A stretch of DNA of 64,000 nt from NCBI GenBank assembly GCA_023336205.1, contig JALQCR010000032.1, forward strand, positions 1-64,000, read 5' to 3'. A model generated the notes under the pieces. That model saw only the letters and a program-made list of their open reading frames with translations. It did no database searches and was not told the origin of the DNA. This DNA is from Pseudanabaena sp. Salubria-1. GTDB lineage: Bacteria > Cyanobacteriota > Cyanobacteriia > Pseudanabaenales > Pseudanabaenaceae. Of the stretch, positions 53,634 through 62,933 are shown one piece after another; within the stretch, counting starts at the first letter, position 1, and every line of letters begins with the position of its first letter. The position numbers were made by a program, and so were the translations under genes.

Positions 53634-55901
53634 ATGAAAAAGCTATTACTCGTTGAATCTCCATCTAAATGCAAAACCATCCAAGCCATCCTCGGTAGTG
53701 AATGGCAAGTGGAAGCTTCCTTTGGACACTTTACGGAACTAGCCAAAGATGGTGAAGATAGCTTGGGCTTTACCATGCACAAAGATACCAACAAAATTGA
53801 ATGTCGCTATCAATTGACTGAAGGCAAAGGACAACAGGTAGTCGCTAAACTTCGGGCTGCGGTGAAGAATGCTTCAGAAGTCGTACTTGCTACCGACGGC
53901 GATCGCGAAGGTGAGGGAATTGCTTGGCATTTACAACAGCAACTCCATCTTCGTAATCCTAAACGGGCTGTCTATAACCAGATTACGCCTACGGCGGTTA
54001 AAGCAGCGATCGCCAATGCTCATCAGTTAGATTTAAACTTGATTTCGGCTCAGAGAGCGAGACAATGTTTGGATCGGTTGATTGGATTTAAGGTTTCACC
54101 GCTTGTGCGTCGTACTAGTGGCGGTAGCTCGGCGGGTCGGGTGCAGTCGGTGGCTTTGCATATCGTCTGTCAGCGCGAACGGGAGATAACTGCTTTTGTG
54201 CCAATTACTTACTGGTCGGTATGGACGGAATATGCGGAAGGCTTCACAGCTTTCTATGCGGGTAGTAGTGAGATTGAGCCTGTGCTTGATGATCAGGATG
54301 TCACCGATGATGCGGCGGAAGTGAATACGGAATCTACGGTTGAGTCAAAACGGGTATTGTCAGAAGCGGAAGCAGCCAGAATTATTCAAGTAGCCCGTAC
54401 TCATCCCCATGTTGTTCGCGAAGCTACGGGTGTCACTGCTCAAAAATCACCGTTGCCGCCTTTCATTACCAGTTCGCTCCAGCAAGCTGCCTCTGTGAGA
54501 TTGGGGCTATCGCCTGAAGAGACGATGAAGGTGGCTCAAGAGTTGTTTGAGGGTGTCGATTTGCCTCAAGGTCGCAAGGGTTTGATTACCTATCACCGCA
54601 CTGACAGCACTAGTCTCGCTCCTGAGTTTTGTGCGGAGGTAAAGGAATGGCTATCAAAGCACGATCCTGATAATGTCCCTAAGAAAACTACTCGTCATCG
54701 CGAACAAGCGAATGCTCAATCCGCCCATGAAGCGATTCGTCCTACCTATTTGAGTATTACTCCGAAAACGGTGAGAGATCATCTCAGTGCCAAACAGCAT
54801 CAACTCTATGAGTTAATCTGGCGTAGAGCCGTGGCTTCTCAATGTGCTAATGCTTTGATTCAAAAAAGTCGGGTGATTATTCAGGCAGGTTCGACACTTT
54901 GGCAGACTAGGGGCAGTATTCTCACCTTTGCGGGTTATACGCGCTATTGGAATGATTTGAGTAAGGATAAACATATTCCTGCTTTAACCAGTGGTCAGAC
55001 TTTGGCTTTGGCGAATGCGGGTTTCACGCAGAAACAAACTCAACCTCCTGCTAGGTATAGCGAGGCGAAGTTGGTACAGGTGCTGGAGCGTCAGGGTGTG
55101 GGTAGACCGAGTACGTTTGCAGCGATCGTTAAGACGCTGAAGTATCGCACCTATGTGTTACTCAAAGGGAAGGTGCTTGAACCTTCGGCTTTGGGAATGT
55201 CAACGGATGATGTGTTGCATAAAACTTTCCCCGATCTGCTTAGAGCCGATTTTACCGCAGGGATGGAAACGACTTTGGACGAAATCTCGGTGGGTAAGTT
55301 AGAGTGGCAAAGCTATTTGATTGGTTGGCATCAGTCATATTTTCAGCCGATGTTAGCGCGGGCTTATACGAATCTGGGCGCGGATTTACAACCAAGTAAT
55401 CGTAAAAATGAGCTTTCAGATGTGGCTTGTCCTACTTGTAGTCATCCGCTCAGCAAGATTCCTTCTAAGAAAGTGAGTGGTGGGCATTTTCTCAAGTGTG
55501 AGCATGGCTGTGAGAATCTAGTGATGTTTTGGAGCGATCGCCGTAATCACTGGGAGATTCCTCAACCGAAGGATGAGAATGCAGTGACGGCGGAGGTGAC
55601 TAGTTTTGCTTGTCCTGTCTGTGGCAAGCCTTTGGCTAAGTTTCCCTATACTAAGGATGGTGTAGATAAGGTGATGTTGAAGTGTGCGGATGTTCAGGCG
55701 CGTCAACGCAGGGATCATGCGGATGTGGTCTTTTTCTGGTCTTCTCAGGAGAAGTGGTGGTCGAAGAAGTTTGGCGATTTGGATGAAGGGGCTAAGCCGA
55801 ATTTGGGTAAGGTTGCAACGGATAAGGAGAAGAAAGCTTCTCAGGGAAAGCCGAAGCGATCGAGTAAAATGGCTAAGCCTATTCCTAAAAAGTTGTCTTG
55901 A
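53634..55901 (+). CDS. topA: type IA DNA topoisomerase (plasmid-type)
   Basis: A 755-residue enzyme. The TOPRIM domain has LLLVESPSKCKTIQAIL near residue 4 and LATDGDREGEGIAWHL near 85. The catalytic Tyr is in GLITYHRTDST (about residue 320). GRPSTFAAIVKTLKYRTYV lies near 485. The C-terminus carries two zinc ribbons (CPTC...CEHGC near 598; CPVC...CADV near 660) and a lysine-rich tail. It relaxes negative supercoils by single-strand passage. Extra TopA copies of this size often sit with conjugation genes, as here, so it is probably not the housekeeping enzyme. Confidence 0.93.
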   Translation: MKKLLLVESPSKCKTIQAILGSEWQVEASFGHFTELAKDGEDSLGFTMHKDTNKIECRYQLTEGKGQQVVAKLRAAVKNASEVVLATDGDREGEGIAWHLQQQLHLRNPKRAVYNQITPTAVKAAIANAHQLDLNLISAQRARQCLDRLIGFKVSPLVRRTSGGSSAGRVQSVALHIVCQREREITAFVPITYWSVWTEYAEGFTAFYAGSSEIEPVLDDQDVTDDAAEVNTESTVESKRVLSEAEAARIIQVARTHPHVVREATGVTAQKSPLPPFITSSLQQAASVRLGLSPEETMKVAQELFEGVDLPQGRKGLITYHRTDSTSLAPEFCAEVKEWLSKHDPDNVPKKTTRHREQANAQSAHEAIRPTYLSITPKTVRDHLSAKQHQLYELIWRRAVASQCANALIQKSRVIIQAGSTLWQTRGSILTFAGYTRYWNDLSKDKHIPALTSGQTLALANAGFTQKQTQPPARYSEAKLVQVLERQGVGRPSTFAAIVKTLKYRTYVLLKGKVLEPSALGMSTDDVLHKTFPDLLRADFTAGMETTLDEISVGKLEWQSYLIGWHQSYFQPMLARAYTNLGADLQPSNRKNELSDVACPTCSHPLSKIPSKKVSGGHFLKCEHGCENLVMFWSDRRNHWEIPQPKDENAVTAEVTSFACPVCGKPLAKFPYTKDGVDKVMLKCADVQARQRRDHADVVFFWSSQEKWWSKKFGDLDEGAKPNLGKVATDKEKKASQGKPKRSSKMAKPIPKKLS

Positions 55902-56125
55902 TAGAGAAAACACCAAGAAAATACCAATAGTTTAGTGATGTAGGATAACAATTTTGCACCAGATTCAACGAGTTTTGTGACATCGGGCAGACTAGCGATC
56001 TCTTAATCCTAATTTTTACTAACTCAGCAAAATTTTTTATTGCTGTATCAATATTTTTGGTGATAAATTATGAATAGCATACTCCTAATACCCCTTTGCT
56101 AAATACTAAAGATTCACCAGATAAA

Positions 56126-57088
56126 ATGCGATTATATAGTACTTTTCTAGTAATGCTTAGCTTGGCTATACAACCTCTTGCCTTATTAGCTCAGCCTGTT
56201 ATCAATTCAGGTGTTTATGGAGTTGGTTCCAGATACATTTTGGTTGCAAACATTGGTAATCGAGTCTGTTATCAGGGAGTATCAGGAATTGCTGGTCGCT
56301 ATGCGATCGCTGTCGGCGAAACTACTGGTTCTCTGTCTTATCAAAACAGAAAATTCATTATTGATGGATGGAAAAATCAATATGGAAAAACAATCAGTAT
56401 TTCTCAAAGCCCGAAAGGAATAGTCGTCACTTTTCAAGATGGGGAAAATGCTGGATACTCTGCTGAGTATGAGTATTACGAACCTTTTAGCAACAACCGA
56501 TTTACATCTGTGTATACCAAGCTAATGAATGACTGTCTAAACTCCTCTGGAGAATACTTTCAAACCAACCCTGGTTATACAATCAAATCACCTAAAATTT
56601 CTTCTAGCAACTCAAATGGCAGTACCCCAAATCGCCAAAGTGGCTCTGATGGCGGATTTTTTATTCGTAGACCAACAACTAACAGTCTAAAAGTTAGCAC
56701 TCCTAACCAAAGTACTTGTCAAGACGCAATAAATAGAAGTCGAAGCAAACTACAAATGGCAAATTCAAGAATTGGTTCATCAAACATTAGAAATCATAGT
56801 TACGCAAGCTACCCCGAAGGTAAACGTTTGGAGTATGTAATAGGAATTACAGGTTCTGGTTCAACAGATGTCCTACGCTCACCTGTTTTTCTCCGTTCTA
56901 TTGCAGATGATATAATATCTCAATGTAAAGATATTGGATTGTTTTCGGTTGGATTGGATAGATCTGAGATTGGTATATCTTACGGAATTATGTATGATGG
57001 CTCAATCAAAGAATTTCGATGTATCGGTGATGCGTTTGATCGTAGAACCTACACTCAACCATTAAATTGGGGAGATAGGCTATGTTGA
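56126..57088 (+). CDS. secreted protein of unknown function
   Basis: The start at ATG 56126 gives a signal peptide (RLYSTFLVMLSLAIQPLALL, cleavage near LAQP) and 320 residues. An N-terminal beta domain (IASRY-type segments, VGETTGSLSYQNRKFIIDGW) is followed by a serine/asparagine-rich linker. The C-terminal domain begins STCQDAINRSRSKLQ and has GLDRSEIGISYGIMYDGSIK with a final Cys pair. This C-terminal pattern recurs in cyanobacterial secreted proteins, but I cannot name it. It may be exported to periplasm or surface. Confidence 0.6.
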   Translation: MRLYSTFLVMLSLAIQPLALLAQPVINSGVYGVGSRYILVANIGNRVCYQGVSGIAGRYAIAVGETTGSLSYQNRKFIIDGWKNQYGKTISISQSPKGIVVTFQDGENAGYSAEYEYYEPFSNNRFTSVYTKLMNDCLNSSGEYFQTNPGYTIKSPKISSSNSNGSTPNRQSGSDGGFFIRRPTTNSLKVSTPNQSTCQDAINRSRSKLQMANSRIGSSNIRNHSYASYPEGKRLEYVIGITGSGSTDVLRSPVFLRSIADDIISQCKDIGLFSVGLDRSEIGISYGIMYDGSIKEFRCIGDAFDRRTYTQPLNWGDRLC

Positions 57089-57120
57089 TAGAAAACAATG
57101 AAAATAATATTTTAAAGAAA

Positions 57121-57726
57121 TTAATCAAATTTCATAAATTTTAACACTTTTTCGTATTCTTCAAGATTATTGTCTAATTTATACCAAGAAGCAGCTTTCT
57201 GAAAATCGCTGAGTGCTTCTTGCTTCAGACCTAAACTAGCTTTAGCAATACCGCGATTTTTGTGACCATCAGCATAATCAGGATAAATTTCAATTGCCCG
57301 ATCAAAGTCCTTGATACCCTCCAATACATCACCTAACATTGCTTTAACTTGACCGCGATTGTTGTAGGCAGCGTGTAGTTTGGCTGTCTCCCAATTTTGG
57401 TTGATTTTAATGGCTTGATTAAAATCATCAAGCGCTCCTCGTAGATCGCCTATGCGTCTTTTGGCAAAGCCTCGTAAGTTATAGGCGCGTGAATAATCAG
57501 GCATTAAACGAATTGCCTCGCTTAAATCTTTAATACCTTTTTGATTGTTATCTGCATTCATTGCCTCTAACCCACTCTGGAAATAACGGCGGGCAGATTC
57601 TCTAGACGCAGAGCCAAAGTTGTACTGTTGCTGCGCCAGTACTGGAAAATCAGCTATTGGGGAACCGACAGAATACAGTAAAGAACTGATAAGAAATACT
57701 TTTGCAATATGATATTTTTTGGTCAT
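57121..57726 (-). CDS. secreted TPR-repeat protein
   Basis: The start at ATG 57726 places a signal peptide first (KVFLISSLLYSVGSPIADFP). The 201-residue protein has four tetratricopeptide repeats, for example DYSRAYNLRGFAKRRIGDLR, then GALDDFNQAI, and DYADGHKNRGIAKASLGLKQ. Such solenoids mediate protein-protein contact in the periplasm. It is convergent with the preceding secreted protein gene. Confidence 0.85.
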   Translation of the reverse strand: MTKKYHIAKVFLISSLLYSVGSPIADFPVLAQQQYNFGSASRESARRYFQSGLEAMNADNNQKGIKDLSEAIRLMPDYSRAYNLRGFAKRRIGDLRGALDDFNQAIKINQNWETAKLHAAYNNRGQVKAMLGDVLEGIKDFDRAIEIYPDYADGHKNRGIAKASLGLKQEALSDFQKAASWYKLDNNLEEYEKVLKFMKFD

Positions 57727-57922
57727 ACTGGTTGGCTCACTCAAAAGCACGTTGCTTGATTATAAGGATCATAATTTAGCTAAGTCAAACTTGTAAAAAT
57801 GATTTGCCACCTCACCCATTATCTTTGCTCGAAGCAAAATGATATAGGCTTCACTGTAATACTCTGGGGGAACACAAGCGTATTACAGTGAGTTTTACCT
57901 TCGCACTAGGTTTGCAATTCAT

Positions 57923-60101
57923 TTACCAAAGAGGAGCAGTTCTGGGAGAAGGACGAGGAATTGGATTTGAGTTATATCGTTGACTTTGTGGAGGTTTCTT
58001 TAAAGGTGTTGTAGAGCTATTTGCAGTTTCTCGTGAGTATATTGCGATCGCTGACGGAATACCTATGTATTTTACACGATTTTTCTCAATCAACTTTTGC
58101 TCACGCCATACCAATAATGTACTACCTCCACCATCTAGCTGGGCAATTTCGCTGGCATTAAAATTCGATAGTATATCTCTAGCTTTTTTTAGTGTTACCC
58201 AATCAGCACTGGAGTAAAATAAAATTTTACTGGATTTTCCTTGTTGATTGTTAATGCCAATAAAAGTTCTTTCAGATGGTAGTACATCCTCTTCATTAGG
58301 CTTGCTAGAAGCGTAAAGTCCCATAAAATTAGGGCATTTGTTTATATCTTTAAAAGCCTTGGCAACATCGCCTAAAATATAGGCACTATTTAAGTTAAAA
58401 CATAATGCTTTTAAGGAAAATCTTGTTTTTAATTTGTCTGGGTTATATTCATAAAAGTTTGGCTCATCTGGGTTTGAGGGGTAAATGGTACAGTGTCGAT
58501 ACAATTATTGGCGACATGGTAGGGCTGTAACTGTTGCTCCGAGAGGATTCTGATTACTATTAGCTGTGCTTATCCCCATGAACCCAGAAGAGCCAAAAGT
58601 TTTTCCCTTCTGCTCTAATACCAATAGGCACTATGCGGTCTTTATAACGAAGTTCATAATAATCAGAATCACCTACGATAGTGTCAAAAACAGTACCATT
58701 TAGAATTGCAATAAGATTTAAGTTGTCAAGTTTATTTCCTTCGTTTATATAATATGAAGTTTTTTCAGCGTTAATCCTATCATCATTTCTAATGATTGTT
58801 TTGTATTTAGGACCTGTTAATATACGTAATCTTGCTTTACTCAAGTCTACTATAGTTACATACTGAGCACCATTTCTGTAAAGACATACGCCATTAGCAG
58901 ATTGATAAAGGCTAAATCCTGAAACATTGTCATTACAATCAGACTCTGACGGTAATGTTACAACAGTTCCTTCAGGTGCTGGATTAACCGTAGCAGTGAT
59001 AGCTTGACCATTTTGTTCAGGTATCCCAACAGACTGAGAAATATCATTGAGCAAAGTACCTGATGTAATAGGAGTTGTATTTTGGCTATTTCCTACAATC
59101 CTAACTTGAGCAACACCATCTTTCAAAGCACCACTAGGAGCAATAAAACGCAGATAAACTCGATCATTAATCTGGCTCCACGGCGTACTCTCTACCCCAC
59201 CAGGCAAATTAAAATCTTGCCTTAACACAAAATTATTAGCCAAATTCTGATAATTAAAGTTAGATCTAATAATCTCTTCCCTTGCCCTAAACAAAGTCCT
59301 AGCAAAAGAACCCACATCTCCCAACTGATTGAGTGTTTCATCAAGAGATGGCAAAGGAGTTATCGCAGCTAAAGTGTTCCAAAACTGAATCGTCTGATCA
59401 GTAAAACTACCATTTAATTCTTGACGATAATCAGGAATCAATCGGTCTACTAAATTCTTTGATTCTCTGGATAAATTATCATAGGGTACACCTGATTGGA
59501 TACTCCAAGACAACACCTGTACATCTTGAATAGGTACATTATTTAAACTCGCCCGTTGATATAGATTGCTTAAAGCATTCGACAATCTTCCTTCAAGTTT
59601 AGCCAACCTAAACCGATTTCCTGCCCCATTTAAGGTATAAACCTTGGTGCAATAAAAATGCACAGGTATTTCATAATCTCCAGATGGAATGACCTGTGAA
59701 GGTTGTAACGCGCTTAAATATAAAGTATTGGGAGCAAAGCGATCGCCAGGTAATTCAAAAGTACTAGGATATAACTTATGCTCAGTACCAGTAATGGGAA
59801 TCTCACCACTTAAAAATGAACGCAGTTGATCCTTAATGGCAGAATTAATGCCTTGCTCAATCGGAGCTTTTATGATGTCGGGAATATTTGGAGTATTAAC
59901 ACAAAACCCAGCGATACAGATACCAACCTTTTGGTTATCAGGTCTACTGACAACCGAAAAATCTTTATTGAGTGAGTTAGTACCGAAAGCGCGATCACCA
60001 CTAATTGAGGCGTTGATCAGGCTTAGCAAAATAATTGCCAAAAATCCTATTAAAAATCTGGCTATAGCTTTGGTTATTTTATGGCGATTTACCTTATTCA
60101 T
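57923..60101 (-). pseudogene. phosphodiester glycosidase-domain secreted protein, broken
   Basis: Two frames on the minus strand form one protein. The first (60101-58560) has a membrane anchor, a long unknown region and the start of a phosphodiester glycosidase (NAGPA-like) domain: VDLSKARLRILTGPK, IAILNGTVFDT. It stops after FWVHGDKHS. The second frame (58504-57923) holds the rest, with FNLNSAYILGD, ERTFIGINNQQGK and the hallmark AQLDGGGSTLLVW. Between them, a one-base shift near 58570 and one TAA at about 58510 separate the halves; the frame between reads ANSNQNPLGATVTALPCRQ. The N-terminal piece is 513 residues. Confidence 0.8.
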
Positions 60102-60246
60102 TTTATGAAGCCTTAGTAATAGTGTCCCACCGTATTGCTATATGTTATACAAAAATTCAGTTTCTTAATACAAGATATAACAACCCTTTCAAAAATGTTT
60201 CTTTACTACTCAAAGTATCAGTAGACTTTACTGTCGGGCAAAGTAG

Positions 60247-60762
60247 TTAAAATCTGCCCCTAATAGTATTGCCTTTCATTCTATAAACATATTGCTTTTG
60301 AGAATTAATACAATCCCGCATTTTTTGATTTTGTTCGAGTGTCGTGCGGGGATCGGACTTATTGCCCCTATATTCCCAAGGTTCACGCCGTCCAACAGCA
60401 AAGGCAAATTGAGTTATATCCTGCACATATCCGTATCTTTGTCTTGCCTCAGCACCTGTGTACGGGATAATTTCTTGATTAGTCGCATCGACAAAAAGTA
60501 TTCCTTCTTGTTCTGTAATACTACTTATAGTCACTTGTTCTTGACCTGTGTAGTTATTAGGCGGACCATCAACTATTTTTAGACAGACCTTACCCCTAAC
60601 GTTAAGCACTTCTCTACGAGAATTATTATTCATAGTACCTGCTGCATACTAAGCACCAGAGGGCAACTTAGAGGTTAAACCATCAGCTTGCGCATCCGCT
60701 ATAGCTGTAGTTGAGTTTGCTAAAACTATAGCGATCGCTGATTGAAGAAGCAGTTTATGCAT
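60247..60762 (-). pseudogene. small secreted protein interrupted by one amber codon
   Basis: From ATG 60762 the frame gives a signal peptide (HKLLLQSAIAIVLANSTTA), then LTSKLPSGA, then a TAG at 60651-60649. It continues without further stops to 60247 (172 codons in all, exact multiple of three). The second part alone (from ATG 60633, 128 residues) has VRGKVCLKIVDGPPNNYTGQ and FAFAVGRREPWEYRGNKSDP. A CAG-to-TAG change is the simplest cause. The family is unknown. Without read-through the mature part would not be exported. Confidence 0.7.
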
Positions 60763-60889
60763 TGCTTTAGTCTCTTTTTCCGCTAAATCCTGTATGGTAA
60801 ACTTGAATTTATGAAATTTCTTAGAATAAGCTTTTAATTTAAATATTCTCTCATAACTCGTTTAGCATTGCTATATCATGTCCCAAATT

Positions 60890-61040
60890 TCTCAACAATT
60901 CCACAACCTGAAAGGCAACTGTTCATCCGCATGAGCCGCCACATCGCCGCATCTACCCAAGCATTCGCTAAATCCGTAGCCGTAATCTTTGGATAGCTCG
61001 TTAACAAATCAGCATCGCTATAGCCAAGACGGCGAGATTA
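60890..61040 (-). pseudogene. DUF433 antitoxin relic
   Basis: The minus strand reads GYSDADLLTSYPKITATDLA then NAWVDAA, the C-terminal half of DUF433 antitoxins. A frame change follows into VAAHADEQLPF. The N-terminal half is missing and there is no toxin. The surrounding 60764-61230 holds no intact gene. Confidence 0.65.
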
Positions 61041-61230
61041 CACAAGCACCTAAATAGGAATTCTGGTATTGGCAATGCAAGCCTGCCCACCACAAAAACT
61101 TAGCGATCGCCTATGCGCTTAACCATGAGATGACAAGGCGATCAACCATAACAACCTTGCTACAATAAGCATGACCCACAATTTTCAAATCATAGCCAAT
61201 GAAATTACCCTATTGATTAGAAAAACAACT

Positions 61231-61335
61231 ATGAACGAAATCCAAGAATATGACCTTGTTGCTTTAACAGAAGAAGCGATCGCTATTTACAAAAAAGCAC
61301 TAACTTTAACAAGCAAAGCTCTCAGGTTTTTATGA
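61231..61335 (+). pseudogene. DUF4926-like short frame, truncated
   Basis: The ATG frame MNEIQEYDLVALTEEAIAIY begins like DUF4926 proteins (MxxIxxYDxVALxED) but diverges after residue 14 and ends in the 3-prime end of the convergent HigA/ImmA gene. It is probably a relic. Confidence 0.4.
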
Positions 61336-62351
61336 GGAACCAATTTCTCATTATGCAAACGTCCCAAAACAATCCCAGAATGTCTTTTTTGACTATGAGC
61401 AAACTCCTCAATCGCCTTACGAGAAAAAATCGGCTTATGATTAACCACAAATTCCTGAAGAGCCAATGGATCGATTAGCCAATTAGCAGCTAAACGATTA
61501 GCCTCAGCCTCCTCCTCATTTATATCAAGATTGCCCAAATCATCAAGATAACTACCTTGATGCCCCGCCACAATATGCCCCAACTCATGCATGAGCGTAA
61601 ACCAAAACGCATCAACTCGGTCATATCTCAAGGTCAGCGCCACAACTGGATGCCCAGCCAGATACAATGCTGCACCATCCAAGTAAGTCTTACTCAAATG
61701 TGGCACAACCACCAAATGAACACCCAATGATAAAAGCAATTCAGGAACTTGCTTTACATCCTCCACATTCTCAGCAAACGTCAAAATTGTGGGAATTGCC
61801 GCTTTCAATTGCGCGAGATCGAACTTACCAACCCTTTGCTGTCTAGCAATATTCTCAACTTGCTTAGCCCATGCTAATTGAGCGATCGCTTCAGGGTTAC
61901 GTTCTTGGGAACAGCGAAAATTAAGTGTTAACTTCGGTGTCTCATCAATAGAACTAATACCGTAAAAATTGCAAACTTGCCTTTCTAACTCTTCCAGTGA
62001 ATCAGATAAATGAATCCATCCGCGCTTAGTCAGTTCTGCAATCGGAGCTAAATTATAAATTTGACTTTTGCGCGTAATTTCTTGGGATTGATTTTCCTTT
62101 CTTGCAAGATGTAATCGATAATTCGTTTCTAGATTTGTCCAAAACTCCGCAGAAGTACCAAAAGCTCCAGCAAAATCTAGAGCAGTTTCAGGAGTAATTT
62201 GCTTCTTAGCTTGAATGATTTCATTAATCGTCTGTGGTGGACGACCTGTAATATCTGCCAAATCTTTCTGTGTCCAACCACGAGATTCTAACTCACGACT
62301 CAAAATACGTCCTGGGGTTGGAACCCTTGCAGGTGCAAGTGATTGACTCAT
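61287..62351 (-). CDS. HigA-type regulator fused to ImmA/IrrE-like metallopeptidase
   Basis: A 354-residue protein. The N-terminal HigA helix-turn-helix has VPTPGRILSRELESRGWTQK, PPQTINEIIQAKKQITPETA and FGTSAEFWTNLETNYRLHLA. The C-terminal zinc peptidase of ImmA/IrrE type (DUF955) has FWFTLMHELGHIVAGHQ and a downstream EEEAEANRLAANWLI, completing HExxH...E. Fused proteins of this kind act as antitoxin-repressors of HigB-like toxins. The toxin-like gene lies 37 bases upstream on the same strand. Confidence 0.92.
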   Translation of the reverse strand: MSQSLAPARVPTPGRILSRELESRGWTQKDLADITGRPPQTINEIIQAKKQITPETALDFAGAFGTSAEFWTNLETNYRLHLARKENQSQEITRKSQIYNLAPIAELTKRGWIHLSDSLEELERQVCNFYGISSIDETPKLTLNFRCSQERNPEAIAQLAWAKQVENIARQQRVGKFDLAQLKAAIPTILTFAENVEDVKQVPELLLSLGVHLVVVPHLSKTYLDGAALYLAGHPVVALTLRYDRVDAFWFTLMHELGHIVAGHQGSYLDDLGNLDINEEEAEANRLAANWLIDPLALQEFVVNHKPIFSRKAIEEFAHSQKRHSGIVLGRLHNEKLVPHKNLRALLVKVSAFL

Positions 62352-62388
62352 AGTTACCTCTCTACTACTTTTAATTCAATGTCTAAAA

Positions 62389-62688
62389 TCAATGATAATC
62401 TTCAATACCAAGAATCTGAAGGTAAAACCCTTCCTTATCTTCTTCTAATGTGACAATTAATCGCCACTGTTTATTCAGACGTAGCGATCGCTGTCCTTGT
62501 TTGCCTCGTTGCCCAACTAGCTTTTCAAAACGCAGTCCCTTGTTAGCATAAAGATCTCTTTCACTAAGCGCAGCAGCAATTATTGCCATGACCTCAAAGA
62601 AGTCATCAACTACATTCGGGTATTTATGGGCATTTTTCTCTTCGGTATAGAGAGCTTCAAGTTTTTTGTCTTTAAAGCGAAAACGCAC
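62389..62688 (-). CDS. HigB/RelE-family toxin
   Basis: A 99-residue protein. FKDKKLEALYTEEKNAHKYP near the start and KLVGQRGKQGQRSLRLNKQW then RLIVTLEEDKEGFYLQILGI in the second half are the HigB-like RelE fold, with the closing E-D-Y-H. It is transcribed with the HigA/ImmA gene and is expected to be an mRNA interferase. Confidence 0.9.
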   Translation of the reverse strand: MRFRFKDKKLEALYTEEKNAHKYPNVVDDFFEVMAIIAAALSERDLYANKGLRFEKLVGQRGKQGQRSLRLNKQWRLIVTLEEDKEGFYLQILGIEDYH

Positions 62689-62933
62689 TTCACTACTCCA
62701 GAATACTGAAGTAATTTAAGACAGTCTGTATACTACACATTCGGCTCTAGGGTGAAACACTGAAATTAGTTTAACATGATTTACAAACAAGTGCATAATT
62801 TATCGCAAGCACGTAGTTTTTCAATCAAGTTAAAAGGAAACCTCAACATACAGTAATTGCGCCATTTATCCCAATAGCTACTCCCAAAAAGCATAAAATA
62901 ACTACAAACACAGGACTAAGTTAATCCCAACCC

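Noticed and set aside
60649..60651. TAG recoding (suppressor or pyrrolysine use) in the secreted protein
   Set aside because: Broken genes here use TAA and TAG alike, many intact genes end normally, and no recoding element is visible.
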